Of a stretch of 64,000 nt of DNA, positions 1 to 11,164 are shown in pieces. The stretch lies in contig SADC01000545.1 of assembly GCA_004194705.1 (NCBI GenBank), positions 1 to 64,000 of the forward strand, given 5' to 3'. Positions within the stretch are counted from its first letter, which is position 1. Each line of letters starts with the position of its first letter. Below the pieces are notes generated by a model. It searched no databases and was not told the DNA's origin. It was given only the letters and a program-made list of their open reading frames with translations. Source of the DNA: Ditylenchus dipsaci. Its lineage: Eukaryota > Nematoda > Chromadorea > Rhabditida > Anguinidae. Both the position numbers and the translations under genes were made by a program.

Positions 1-1492
1 TACCAACTCAAATTTGGCGGCGTAAACAGGGGAGATGGAAACAATGTTTATGCAATTCTGAAGCGAGGTTTGTTTTTTCGTTGTAGGTTTGCACTCTCGT
101 AAACTCATTCTTGTTTAGAACTCAAGTCAAATCTAATCGGTATTGGATGCCTCTCGCACATTTGGAGCAACACAGCACAGACTCATCGGCCTTTCTCTAC
201 GTGAATGGATTTGATTTCGAGGGGTTTGCTCTAAAACATTCCGCTTACTTCAGCTCAAATGCAGTCAGATGGGAGAGACTTGTTGAAATCGGGAATGAAT
301 GTGGAGTATGTTGGTCCAACATTGTTCAGCTGTAGATTTCACTAATAGTACTATTTAGGTTGAAGTGCATCAATTTCCAAGCATGCTGCGACTCGTTGGT
401 GACTCTCCAGCCGTTAATTGTCCATGTTCTGGAGATGTGGGTCCCGCTTTCCATCTACTTTCAAGAAGTCGAGGCCGGTGTCCTTCAAGAATACTACAAG
501 AATGATGAACTCTCAAAGGAAGTGAAGGTTGGCATTTAGTATTGGTATTTAGTATGATTTTTTAGTAGGTTGCTTGTTAAGGTCGTCTTTCAATTTGCTG
601 CCTTCGCTCTCGACAAGTTCAATAAAGTCAATGCGATGTCCCAAGCCAAGGATTTTACGGTCGCCGATGCTATCAAAATGATTCACCGTTTTCGCCAACA
701 ATTTTATGATTTCAAGGAATCGTCATTCTTCGAAGAAGTAGTGGAAGAATCTCTCAGTGAGTTAGATGCAGCTATACCGGGATGAAGCAATAGGCTTAGT
801 ACACTTTTCAATGTATGTTTTGTCTAATTTTAGATTCTCCAGCCATTTAATAATGTTCTGGAGTTCTACAGTCGCTCTCTGGGATACATGGACAAATGGA
901 CTACTCCCCTGAAAGAACTCGATCATTTAGACTGGCTTGAGCTTGGAGAAAACTTTACACACAGAAATGTATTGTCCTCATACAAGAAGTTCATTGGAGG
1001 TAAAAAACTTTCGATAAATCCTATGAATATTTCTGTGTCCATTTTTTATGATTGTAGGTTCGTCTGATCAGTGATTTCTTGATGTGTCTGAGGCTATCAC
1101 CAACATCAAGGAGCTCAACAAAAGAATGCCTTTCAATGCCTTTCACCTCTGGAGAAGTGGGTCGTACTCTTCAGGAGCAATGGCATGCTGGAGTTGAAGA
1201 AGGTGGTCCGAGCTCTTCTAAGTCCTTTTGCTTCGAATGCATATTGTAAAAACCATCTTCTCTTTGGTCAAAGAATCTGGACGGATGAGAAAAACCGCCT
1301 TGAGGTGCCTACTGTTAATGCACTCGTCTGCATCAAATCTACACCGCTGAAGTGTGAGGAAGCTTTCGAATACTTTCTGCAAAAAAAGGATCTTCTCAAG
1401 GAAGTGCACAGAAGTGAGAAGTATGGAAAGAACGATTAGTAAGAAACGATTTGAGAGATTTCCCTGATGTCTATTGTTGTTATGCGAATAAA
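1..1492 (+). pseudogene. hAT-superfamily transposase, C-terminal half (decayed)
   Basis: Exons read at about 119-305, 359-527, 569-756, 834-999 and 1058-1439, separated by short GT-AG introns. The last exon matches the hAT dimerisation (hATC) pattern: a KVVRALLSPFASNA block, then WTDEKNRLEVPTVNALVCIK, then a FEYFLQKKDLLKEV block ending near SEKYGK. Upstream exons look like the helical insertion region of hAT proteins (FAAFALDKFNKVNAM; a KWTTPLKELDHLDW segment). An AATAAA lies at 1487. It appears broken: the exon at 1058 has an in-frame TGA near 1072, the reading frame changes near 1110-1150 beside a 10-bp tandem repeat, and the first three exon joins each leave one surplus base. The 5' part lies outside the window. 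It is either a dead element or a badly assembled domesticated gene. The family assignment comes from motif pattern only. Confidence 0.55.
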
Positions 1493-1708
1493 TATGTTAA
1501 GTCCTGCTTTTTGGAGATTTTTTGGTTAAAAATACTGCTTTTTGAATACAAAATCTTATTTGTGATTTGATCAAATTTGTGATTAATGATCTGTGCACCC
1601 TGCGTGCAAGGCCAGCAATTGTTGAAATTTGAATTGGCGAGGACCCAAAAACATTTTTTTGCAGCGGGACATTTATTTAAAACATTTTTGTCGCTTCAAT
1701 TTTTAACA

Positions 1709-3714
1709 TGGTTGTCAAAATAGATAAAATTGATAAAATTCGATAAAATTCAAAACGAGAAATATTTTTTTGAATTCGATAAAATCGATAAAAATTCGAT
1801 AAAATTTTATCGAATTTTTTTATCGATTTTTATCGAATTTTACTGATTGGTCATTCTACCACATTTGTGATCTGTTAGGCCGATTTTTCACGTTTATCCC
1901 GAAAATGGTCTCTGTTTTTGCAGTATCCATAGGATTATTATACATCTTTTAGCTATTCCAAGCATGAGTGTCACGCCTACATCTAAAAGACCTAGACGAA
2001 CGAAGGTAGAGAATTAGTGTTTTATTATCCCATTTTGGTAACACTGCGTTTAGGAATCGTTTGATGAAGAGCACGATGAAATAGCCGTCTGGAAAAGCAA
2101 GGAGTTCGAGAGCCGATTCGACACCCTGCTGGAAGATGGTAAGCCTAGTGGTTGAGTTGTCTGCAAGGATATCCAATGCCGTGCAATACTCAACAAGTGC
2201 GGTACAGCAGTTTAAGGTTTGATATTTTTAGCCTTGTAAAATATTTCACAAGCTTACTACTTGATTTTTTGCAGGTTTTCACGTTGGTAATCATGATAGC
2301 AGCAGAACAGTGTCCCGGGATGATATGAAAGAAGCACTGTTAAAGTTCAATCGTCGCTTCGGGACAGCCAATAAGTGTGGTGGATGATCTCACTTCGTCA
2401 ATTTCATGGAGTCTTCCGGAAGCTTGCGTAAGTGCCTTTTTGTCTCTAGTTGCCTTTGTTCCATTGACTCTCATAATGTTTAGCATTGATGCGTACGACG
2501 CTAGATCAAGAAAAGAGCGCTAAAGATTTCCTTTCGTCCCGTAACATAATAAGGAAAGGAATCGATAAAAGGCTGGATAGAGCAAAAGAAGAGGTGATAT
2601 CGAAACTGGAGCTTGTGAAAAGACATGGGGGAGGAATAACGCTGGACTTTGCCAAGAAAAGTGTTGACTACATCGCTATGACAGGTCATTTCATCGACGA
2701 AAATTGGTGAGCTATTTCTTTAAGTTCGAATTCGTTTTCTTAATGTAAGTTTTTGTCAGGATAAAGCAAGATTTTGTTCTGTCATTCTCTCCTGTTGAAG
2801 CTGGTGCAAAGAAAACAAGCCAGTTTGTGCAATAACTTGTTAGCGATTCACAAACTAGGAATTGGCCGCATGAGCTATCGAAGATCTTCTTTACGACAGA
2901 CGAGGGATCAAATGTGTGCTGTGTTGGTGGCGCCAATCATTTGCCTTGTCTCTGCCACATTGGATCTACAATCGCCAAACGTTCAACCCGTTTCTACAAG
3001 GATTCGAAGCTCAAATTTACGAAGTTCATACTTACGTTTACGATCTTTGTTTTTAAGGGTGTGATTAGTGGTTTGTTAATTTTGGTGTTATCTGTTGTTT
3101 GGAATAAAGTTGTATGAGAAAGAATTTAAAGGAGCAAGACGTTTGGGCCCCGGACATTTGACTTCCCGGGCTATTATCTGTTTTCACTTAGTTTTTGAGA
3201 TAGCTACATAGCGGTTACCGTATTTTTCTGATAGTTATACTACCATTCAGGTAATGGGTATTCACTACCTTCAGTACTTTGGTTTTGGTTGCTAAAATAA
3301 CTTTTTCGTAATTATTAAACCATGTTTAGCTCATGGTTTGGGTAGGATGTCACGAGCTTCAACAACTCATGTCTAAGTCTAAACGATTTAGAAAGGGTAC
3401 AATGTTTTTTAAATAATTTCTGGGAGTAATACAGCCTGGTGGTCAAACGCTGGCGGTCAAACGGGCGAGGGTCAAACGTCGCGGACCGACTTTGACTTGT
3501 CTAAGTAATTAGTACGAGATAACGGAGGCTATATACGTGCTAAGCTCGAAAAATGAGCCTACCAAGTGACAAAATGTGGTAGAAATAACACTAAAAAAGT
3601 CGATAAAATCGATAAAAAATTCGATAAAAAATTTATCGAATTTTATCGAATTCCATCTATGCAAAACGCCATAAAATTTATCGAATTTTATCAATTTTAT
3701 CTATTTGACAACCA
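1709..3714. mobile_element. 2-kb inverted-repeat element containing a hAT transposase remnant
   Basis: The left end reads TGGTTGTCAAAATAGATAAA and its reverse complement ends at 3714. Both arms (about 150 bp) continue through iterated CGATAAAATT words to a shared segment resembling TTCTACCACATTTG. The terminal GGTTGTCAAA also ends the 50-bp hAT-like element at 30803. Flanks at 1701-1708 and 3715-3722 agree at 5 of 8 bases, a weak 8-bp duplication. The interior holds the N-terminal and central part of a hAT-type protein. Confidence 0.55.
1964..3115 (+). pseudogene. hAT transposase, N-terminal and central part (truncated)
   Basis: The ATG at 1964 opens a basic, nuclear-signal-like start (SKRPRRTK) spliced at 2005/2054 to an acidic exon (2054-2138). 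The exon at about 2485-2708 carries ITLDFAKKSVDYIAMTGHF followed by IDENW, the hAT block before the catalytic region. Further on, one frame reads FFTTDEGSNV, then LPCLCHIGS, the usual hAT acidic/Asn and Cys-His segment. An AATAAA lies at 3103. Frames shift between these blocks: a TAA follows the SQFVQ segment near 2840, a TGA occurs near 2383, and a 29-nt (or smaller) intron would be needed at 2139. The C-terminal hATC region is absent, and the copy at 1-1492 is not its continuation in order. Probably inactive. Confidence 0.5.
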
Positions 3715-4057
3715 TGATTACACACTAGGTCACCCAACCAATTATAGATATCGAAGAAGTTGGATAGCAACTAATCCTGATTATCACAGACATATCCATT
3801 TATCAACACAACCACTCACTTTTGGATGCTTATTATAGGGATTATTTGGACTTTATGACTCTCCAGTCCTGTCTCGGTATTTGCTGGAAGTATTGCACGC
3901 GGTGGTAGAACACCCTGAATATGTTTCTTTTGTTTTATTTCAGTTGTATTCCAATGTTTGGCAGATTAAGTGCTAAATGATTCAGCATTCTTGTTCGTGT
4001 AAATTGGTAGTGGGTTATTGAAGAAGTTTTGTTATTTCAAATTTTTAGCGAAGTTTA
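3120..4057. other. Intergenic stretch, no gene seen
   Basis: AT-rich DNA. It holds a short run of iterated GGTCAAACG words at 3436-3485 and the right arm of the element ending at 3714. No exon with consistent splice sites was recognised. Confidence 0.5.
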
Positions 4058-4310
4058 TTATACAAAGTGTCCAATAAATTTGAAACACTTTGTAAGGCCA
4101 TAACTTTTTTCAGGTCACATTTTCGAAAAACGAATAAATTCGGACAAATATAACCTCTTTGGTATAAAAGGTCGAAAACACGATTTTTACTCGGTTCTTT
4201 CTGTGGTTAGCCCTTGCTTATGCAAAGGCCATCTACAAACCAGGACCCAACCACAAAAGGACCAAGCGAAAATCGTGTTTTGACATCATATACCATACAA
4301 AATTTTATAT
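4058..4310. repeat. Degenerate inverted repeat, relative of the 5752 hairpin
   Basis: It shares order and wording with the hairpin at 5752-6108: a CACTTTGTAAGGCCATAACT start, then ACACGATTTTTAC and a loop with an imperfect return copy (AAAATCGTGTTTTGACATC). The arms have diverged. Confidence 0.4.
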
Positions 4311-4932
4311 TTTTTCTGAGCCTATTTCATTTTATTTTCTGAACTAGCTTAACCTTATTTATCAATTTAGGATGACCATGCATGAAAACCATACAGATAA
4401 ACAATTCTCCTACTGAACCACCAACAATCCCACTGCCGTGCAAATGGCCACTGAAATGTAGCCATCCACCACAAATTCACAGACATCACCTCCAGCCTTG
4501 CACAGCTCTTCATCGTGTTTAGAACTGCACACTCCCAGAATCCTTAAATTTAATTTTGCATAGTCCAAATACTAAAAACCCAAATAATTTTACGTTTGGG
4601 TGCGTTTAGCAATGCAGTTTTTCTTGTTGAAGAAGTCGGTTATGCTGAGAAAGAGAGTGACTGGCCAATTGCCACCCAAATTGTTGAGGGTGTTCAGCAG
4701 GGTCATGTAAGTACACCGATTTTCGGATCAGAGATTTGGGCATTGAAGGCCATCATAGACAGGAAATGCCGTAGGAGGAGACCTGGAAGAAAATGAGTGA
4801 ACAATAAATGCTTGGATATATCCACGAATTTCATGCCTGATGCAGGTAGTAAGCTCCGATCCAAATGGCGTAATACAGTATGGGATTCTGAAAACACGAT
4901 ATGTGGGTATATATTTATTTGGCCAAACTGTA

Positions 4933-5270
4933 TATATACTCCCCCCCCGCTCAAGTCTGCTATATTCCCGCATGTTACCCAACTATTGAAAGCTTAGGAT
5001 GTTAGATACAAGATGGTGTGAAAAAGATTTGGTTTATTTCACAAAAATGAATCTATCTTGATTAAAATAGCTTGAATCACTTCTATTATCTTAATTTTTC
5101 GGTTCATGGCTTTTGAAATTAACATAGATACATTTTGTAGACTAAACCGAAATTTTTTTTACACCATCGTGTAGCTAACATCCTAACTTTCAATCGTGGG
5201 TGACATGATGGGAGGGGGTATAGCAGACTTGAGTGGGAGGAGTACTACAATTGAGTAGGGGAGTATACTA
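4933..5270. mobile_element. Inverted-repeat MITE (CTCAAGTCTGCTATA ends)
   Basis: Left CTCAAGTCTGCTATA (about 4950) returns as TATAGCAGACTTGAG (5219). Inside, paired arms flank a loop: GGATGTTAGATACAAGATGG and CCATCGTGTAGCTAACATCC. Similar ends (CACTCAAGTCTGGTATAC) occur in the small element at 56250. No clean target duplication was read. Confidence 0.5.
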
Positions 5271-5751
5271 AAGCTGCTCCATTTTTTTGGAAGGTATTCC
5301 ATAAAAGTTGCGGTAATGATATGGTATGGTATCGAAGGATGGTATGGTTATGGTTATATTGGCCATATCTGGTTCTCGTTCACGGTTTTGCAGTTTTGTT
5401 TCGGTTTGTCGTACACAACCGTAATTCGTTGTACACGGTTTTCATACCCGGTTTTCAGTTCCAGTTATTATGCCAGAATCGTTTCGGTTGACCAGCCGTG
5501 AACCACCCCAGAATAAATGCTTCCAAAAAACCAACCTCCGTTGTCTTCTCTGAATGAAGGTGTCCAGTAGACTAGAACAGCAAACACTAATCCCATCACA
5601 ATTCTGTAATTCAATTAAAATTAGGTGAACTTTATTTCGGAATCTTCTCCTAGCTTTTTTAGTCAGAAATAAAATCCGATTTTTCAAATATGGAATTTCA
5701 CAATCACGAATTTTTGCTGCTTTTTTTCCGCATCACTCTGGTCTTGAATTA

Positions 5752-6108
5752 CAGGGTTATTCAAGAAATTGTAACACTTTCAAACTGCCATAACTTTTTA
5801 TCCCGGCACGATTTCGAAATTTTGTAAACGCAGATCGACTCAGAATTTCATGGCAATTTTTTGGCGTATAACTTGAAAAACACGATTTTGCTTAGTCCCC
5901 CTGTAGTTTGGGTCCTTGTCTCTGGGTTGCCTCTGGATCGGTAAGGCCCAAACTACAGGGGGACTAAGCAAAAATCGTGTTTTTCAAGTTATATGCCAAA
6001 AAAATTGCCATGAAATTCTGAGTCGATCTGCGTTTACAAAATTTCGAAATCGTGCCGGATAAAAAGTTATGGCAGTTTGAAAGTGTTACAATTTCTTGAA
6101 TAACCCTG
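5752..6108. mobile_element. Near-perfect 357-bp hairpin MITE, TA target
   Basis: Arms of about 160 bp (from CAGGGTTATTCAAGAAATTG to the loop at about 5910-5945) are almost identical in reverse complement. The element is bounded by TA on both sides (5750-5751, 6109-6110). Very low arm divergence suggests recent insertion or arm conversion. It sits inside the large gap of the SLC33A1-like gene. Confidence 0.75.
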
Positions 6109-6136
6109 TATATCCACAGTTGTTTCGCTGTCTTTA

Positions 6137-6376
6137 TTAGGTGTCCAGACAGACGTAGGCAAACGTCGAAATTTCCAAGGCAGAGTGACATCCAATTATT
6201 TTTTGAATGTGATCCGTTAAAAATTTTCGAAAATATAATCGTGTCGAAAATGTCCTCACCACTTTTTTCTCTCGCCTGAACTTGGGCTGTCCCTGACCAC
6301 TCCTCTGCCCAGGTTCAAAAACACCCGATTCAGACATTTTATAAAGTTTTGCAGTGAAAAGATGAGTCAGACGCAA
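6137..6376 (-). CDS. Small basic ORF, unknown
   Basis: A 79-codon frame (or 66 codons from a second Met at MSESGVFEPG). It is rich in Arg and Lys (QPKFRREKKVVRTFSTR), and an AATAAA overlaps its end (near 6137). It lies in the gap between two SLC33A1-like exons on the same strand. No domain is recognised. It may be a chance frame or part of an old transposase. Confidence 0.2.
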   Translation of the reverse strand: MRLTHLFTAKLYKMSESGVFEPGQRSGQGQPKFRREKKVVRTFSTRLYFRKFLTDHIQKIIGCHSALEISTFAYVCLDT

Positions 6377-6898
6377 ACACGCTATTTAAAACTAGCAATG
6401 GCTGAATTCTTGTGCAAATTTGGTGTTACCTGTACGGATAAGCCCACAAAAAGACATTCAATGGCTTGGGACCTGCAGTCTGTTTGCTAAGCAACCAAGG
6501 CAGTATGATCTGAGTTAAAAAAGCAATAGAACCGATTGGCACAAATTACATTGTCGAAAAAATACCTGCAAAGGTGTTAAGAAGATGGATCTACTGGCTA
6601 TTTTGTCGGCTGTGATGCCAGCTGCTATCAATTTTAGATCGGTCATTCCGTCAGTGGCGGCAAAGGCGATCTGTAAATAACAGATATTTGTGGATAATGT
6701 TATGGATAAAAAGCCTGATTTTTGCTGTCAACAAAACGAACACCATGAGCAGCATTGGTTTCAAGCACAGAATCTTGCCCAGAATGGCATAGGTGTCCAC
6801 AACTCCAAGTGTCAATTCGTCCTCTTCTTCTGGATCATCCTCGGCTTTGCTAAATTCAAAAATTAAGCTCAGAATTGAGTAGCTATAAAACTTTACTA

Positions 6899-7578
6899 CA
6901 GTCAACCCTCGATATAACGGCCCTACCTCAAGTTCGTTCCCGCCTAGGGTCCGACACTTTTTCACCCTGGCTTTTTATTGGTTTTCAAATCGTCTTTGGC
7001 TAGTCCAGTCCTAAGTATCGGATTTCGGTTTGCCGATTGTTTTTCAAATAAAAAATGATTATGCCAAAAAGATACGTGGGCACTCAATATTACGGCTCTC
7101 TAATTTTAAAATAGGGGCCATTATACCGGCGTAGGGGCGTTTGGCCCCTTTTGTCGCATTTTTGCGTTCTGTCCTATGTTCTGTTTAGCCACTTAGGCCT
7201 ACTTAGGCTTAGGCCTTAGGGTTAGGCCTTAGGCTTAGGCTTAGGGACCAAAAAATGTCTTACGAACTACAAAAAATAATGAAAAAATAAGCCTAAGACT
7301 TAGGCCCTAAGTGGCTAAAACAGAACATAAGGCAGAACGCCAAAAATGCGACAAAAGGGGCCAAACGCCTACGCACCATTATATCGCCTACCCGCGGGTC
7401 TTTTTGGCAAAATTATTTTTTATTTGAAAAAACCATCGGCAAAATCAAAATCCTTCCGATATTTAAGACTGAACTAGCCAAAGACAACTCACAAAACAAT
7501 TAAAAGCCAGGGTAAAAAAGTATCGGACTCTAGGCTGGAACGAACTTGAGATGGGGCCGTTATATCAACGGCTGACTT
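6899..7578. mobile_element. Pogo-like TA element, 680 bp, with a nested hairpin
   Basis: The left end CAGTCAACCCTCGATATAAC follows TA at 6897. The right end is its degenerate complement (CGTTATATCAACGGCTGACT). Arms extend about 200 bp (GACACTTTTTCACCCTGG / CCAGGGTAAAAAAGTATCGG). A second hairpin sits in the centre at about 7127-7378 (GGGGCGTTTGGCCCCTTTTG and complement) and contains TTAGGC-like repeats near 7195-7250. Confidence 0.65.
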
Positions 7579-8261
7579 TATTTTAACTAGAAAAAAAGCC
7601 TGCAGGCTGGTAATTTGACCCAACTTGGCTTCCGGGCTTTTTCGGATCTGCGTAAACGGTGCGAATAATTCCTTCAAATGCGGCTACCTAACAGATTTTC
7701 ACACATTCTGTTTCTCGCATCGTGGTATCGGGAGCCCAAGTGATATTGGTGAAACTGTGGTCATTTACAAAAACGACTGGTAAAATCGAAATCCTTTAGA
7801 TTTTCTATGTTAGAGCAACCAAATGCATGTGGCAAAAGACTATAAAAATTAGGATAAAAAAGAGTGTCGGCTGGACCCAGCTTAGGGTTCGAACTCGACG
7901 GAGTCTGTTTACGTTTGAAAATTAAAATTTAACGACGATGAAAAAGGGTTACATTTTAAATTTATGGAAGAAATTCAAATTAACAAACTTACTCTTGTCC
8001 AACCACTGAATGATCCACCTCTCGTTTAAAGATGAGTACAATAGTGGTCGTCTAAATTGACTTTCAATTAAACAGCCAAACATCTTTAAAAAAATCAACT
8101 TACCACCAAAAACAGCCATCCCCAAAAGAAGACGAATCCTGAAAAATCAAAATCGATGAAAAATAACTTTCCAAAGTTCTTTACAATAAATTTTATCTCT
8201 ATTTTTTGTCTCGCAAAGAAACGACTACTGTTTATATATCTATGGACGATTATTTTGTGGT

Positions 8262-8480
8262 TGTATGTGTTGATTGGCTTGGTTGGATGTGCTTCCTCGT
8301 AAATTTTTCCTCGGCAAAAACCGTTGTTAACTGACCGTTCGAAAAACCGTCGCTAATTGACCGTTGCTAACTGACTGTCTGAAAAACCGTTGCTAATTGA
8401 CCGTTGCTAACTGACCGCTCGAAAAACTGTTGCTAATTGACCGTTGCTAATTGACACCGTTGCTAACTGATCGTACACCC
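8262..8480. repeat. Tandem repeat of CCGTTGCTAAYTGA words
   Basis: Five or more copies of ACCGTTGCTAATTGACCG-like words alternate with CTCGAAAAACC spacers between about 8326 and 8475. The unit resembles the iterated words seen in the arms of other elements here, so this may be one arm of a broken foldback element. Confidence 0.5.
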
Positions 8481-8499
8481 GGCAAAAGTGAGGAACGCA

Positions 8500-9130
8500 A
8501 AAAACCCCCAATTTCATTGTGAACGCAATTCCGCATCCGCATGCAGACGCGGATTCATTGTGTACGTAGATTTACTGAATCAAAAGTCTTCACTTCGCCG
8601 AACAGTTTTACATTTTGTAAACCGTATTTTTTCTGTAAACGCCCTCTCTTCAAAAACGCCCCTCTCTAATAAACGCCCTTTTTGACTGAGTTTTTTTTCG
8701 AGTTGAGGTCATTTTCGATTAACAATTTCAGGACTTTTTAGGGTTGGCAAATAAACGTCCGGTGCATTTAATACAGAAGATATGGTATGCGATTCAGACT
8801 GATGACGCTTTTATATGCATAATTCATGTTAATCTCGAAGAGGACCGCCCTAACATATATCCCTATGCGTCTCACAACTAACGAGCACAAGACAGCAGCT
8901 CACACCAGTGCTCAAGTTCAAAGTTTACTTGATTTTTGCAGTATCATTTCTGAAACACAGATTTTGCGCACATCATGACAAAGCTAGCCGTCAAAAAACC
9001 TATGTTTGCGAGACGAATGAAAACAAGAAAAAGAAACTATGATAGACATCATATTTATTCCATCACAATTAACAAATGACACGTCATCTACGGTGATACT
9101 TGGGACACAAAAGATGAACCCGGTCTGTAC
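8500..9130. other. No gene recognised
   Basis: No exon is visible. The missing 5' exons of the SLC33A1-like gene would be expected here but are not seen. Confidence 0.4.
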
Positions 9131-9135
9131 ACAGA

Positions 9136-11109
9136 TCATAGACGGCGATTTGCGAAAGCATTGTAGAATGCACCCAACAGGACACCAGCGAGAGCGCTCA
9201 AGAGAAGAAGACCAGCCTGGGCCTGAAATAAATACAAAAGTTAAATAGTCTCCAATCGTTTCATTTTACGTAAGATTGTATGTGAAATGTAGTAGTATAA
9301 TGTTAAATAGTCTGAGAATATTATCAAACCTTGTTACACCATATAAAACCATTTTTGAAGAAATAACTGCCTAATATCACACCAATTAATATAGAAATAA
9401 TACATGGCAGCTGAAATTTAACATTGATAACTTTAACAAATTTAAAATTATTTTTACAATGATGGATTAGGATCCTTTGTTCGACCATCGATTGAGATTA
9501 GTTGTGCTTGACTTTGTTTTCGTCAAGTTGAGAAAGTTTGGACATTCGACTTTTTTCGCTGGTTGAGATGTCAAAGAGATTATCAGTAGAGATTTGTCAA
9601 AGAGATTTGTCAAGTTCCTTGTAAGAAAGTTCAGATCACAACAGTTTTAGAGACAAGACTAGTTCCCATTTAGTTGAGAAAGATTGAAAATAAGAAAAAT
9701 ATTTTTGTTGACATTTTATTTATGTTCTCAACCAAATCGATCCCAATCCATCATTGTTCTTATACTTCTTCAAGTTCCTTATAAGAAAGTCCAGAGGTGG
9801 ACACAGCAGAGTTGGCAGGGCGTGGCTTTTTCAGCCACAAAAAAAGGCTACACCCTTTTTTACAGAACTTGCATAAAATGACGCAATGCTTAGAATTTTC
9901 TAACTATAACACGCGTTTCAAGACTTCAATATAAGAGTAAGGAAGACGTCTTTCAACTGTTGTCTAGAAACACTAAATGCGATATTCAAACGCTTGAAAA
10001 AAACAAGCGATAGAAAGTCAAAGTAATAGAGAGCAGTGTGATACAGGTCTAGAAACAGAACATAAAACACTTTAAACTAAAAATACGTCAAGGCCGGACC
10101 CACCAAATTTCTGAGCATGAACTGCACCATGACTAAATTCTTAAAAAAAGTTCCTACACTTGGATATTTCGTCATCAGATTATCAGGCATCCATCGACCA
10201 CCATACTTGGGCCAGGAGTTGTAAACACATCCGGCATCTAGCCCTGCGACAAAATCACCTGAAATTTATAGATGTCGAACTAGTTATCCAAGAAAAGTTA
10301 ACAGACCCATTACAACGGTAGAGAAAACTAGCAGTTTATTTGCATGAGTCATTCCACGCAGACGTCCAATACCCTTTATTTCGGAATTCTGTGATAAATT
10401 GAGGTGAATAGTTAAGGGGACCATTCGTCAGCCGACTCACATCGTGCGGTTTCACGACATTCGAAAGTCCGTTGGAGAAGAATAGCGTGTAGAGAGCAAA
10501 AGCCATAGCGAGATGAGCTGCCAAACGATACTGACTGACACGAAGAATATCTGCATTAGAATTTGTGCTTGGATCAAGCCCCGACTTGACCATCCACCAT
10601 ACGAGCAGACCCTATCAACTTCGTCAATCATTACAAAAGTGCGATGCAAGGAGATGAAAAACCTGAGAAACAATTAAAGAGCCGGCCACAAGCATTCGGA
10701 TTGTCATTGGTCGGAGAAGCGTCCGCGATACCAGGAGTAAGCACAGGGTACAAAGAAAGCGATGCCAATGGAACGACCCCACATGCGATGCAGATATTCC
10801 ATAGTCCTTATGAACTTAAACTGTGTGAGGCTCATTTGATCACCAGAAGAAGTTTTGCTGAAAGAACAGAATACAGAAAACAGCACCCTAAAATGGAATC
10901 ACAATTTGTATTCCGGATATTTCTTGTATCGGTCGAATTCGTGCTCCCCTTCTCGCTGATTCAACGGCGGCTTCATGGTTTTTGAAAAGATCCCACTTGA
11001 CCATGCTCCAACCGGACTCTGTCAACCTAGAAGAATGAAATAAATACACTATAAATACGAATTTCAATAATAAATCTATAATCAACTGACCTTGCGACAC
11101 CTCCAATAG
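9136..11109 (-). pseudogene. COX15: Heme A synthase COX15-like, incomplete and frameshifted
   Basis: COX15 makes heme A in the mitochondrial inner membrane for cytochrome oxidase. Exons in minus order: 11109-11091 (IGGVAR), 11026-10903 (LTESGWSMVKWDLFK; then MKPPLNQREGEHEFDRYKKY in another frame), 10857-10663 (MSLTQFKFIRTMEYLHRMWG), 10611-10441 (GLLVWWMVKSG; VSQYRLAAHLAM), 10388-10307 (RLRGMTHANKLLVFSTVVMG), 10258-10104 (DFVAGLDAGCVYNSWPK ... VMVQF) and 9222-9136 (AQAGLLLLSALAGVLLGAFY, stop). Splice sites are GT-AG with matching phases. Two of the four family heme-ligand His are visible (EYLHR, LAAHL). The DHR and HQ sites fall in a stretch of about 65 residues missing between 10104 and 9222. 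Single-base indels occur in an A-run near 10968 and near 10705. The 5' exons are not found. Decay is likely, but A-run indels could be assembly errors. Confidence 0.75.
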
Positions 11110-11164
11110 CTAAAACAGATAAAAATCATATAGTTTTTAGTAAAACTTTTTACTCACTAAAAAT

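Larger units (their letters stand above)
4410..8138 (-). pseudogene. SLC33A1: Acetyl-CoA transporter SLC33A1-like, incomplete
   Basis: SLC33A1 proteins carry acetyl-CoA across the ER/Golgi membrane. Exons in minus order are 8138-8104 (FVFFWGWLFLV), 8051-7993 (TTTIVLIFKREVDHSVVGQ), 6849-about 6720 (DELTLGVVDTYAILGKI ... LLTAK), 6670-6566 (IAFAATDGMTDLKLI ... FLTPLQ), 4782-4594 (FLSMMAFNAQISDPKIG ... MTLLNTLNNLGGNWP) and 4542-4410 (VCSSKHDEELCKAGGDVCE, ending in a membrane segment). All match the family in order and phase. Oddities: the N-terminal third is missing (the 3' end of COX15 lies just upstream); the segment between PLQ and FLSMMAFNA is missing; one base is missing near 4714 (KIG-TYMTLL); the donor at 6719 would read AT instead of GT. 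About 0.7 kb of TA-type transposon lies in one intron and a hairpin in another. A decayed or duplicated copy is most likely; assembly error is possible. Confidence 0.7.

Noticed and set aside
119..8138. Genome-wide AG-type non-canonical introns, as reported for one larvacean
   Set aside because: The intact genes (MRG15-type, membrane protein) use only GT-AG introns; the odd joins are confined to loci that also carry stops or missing exons.
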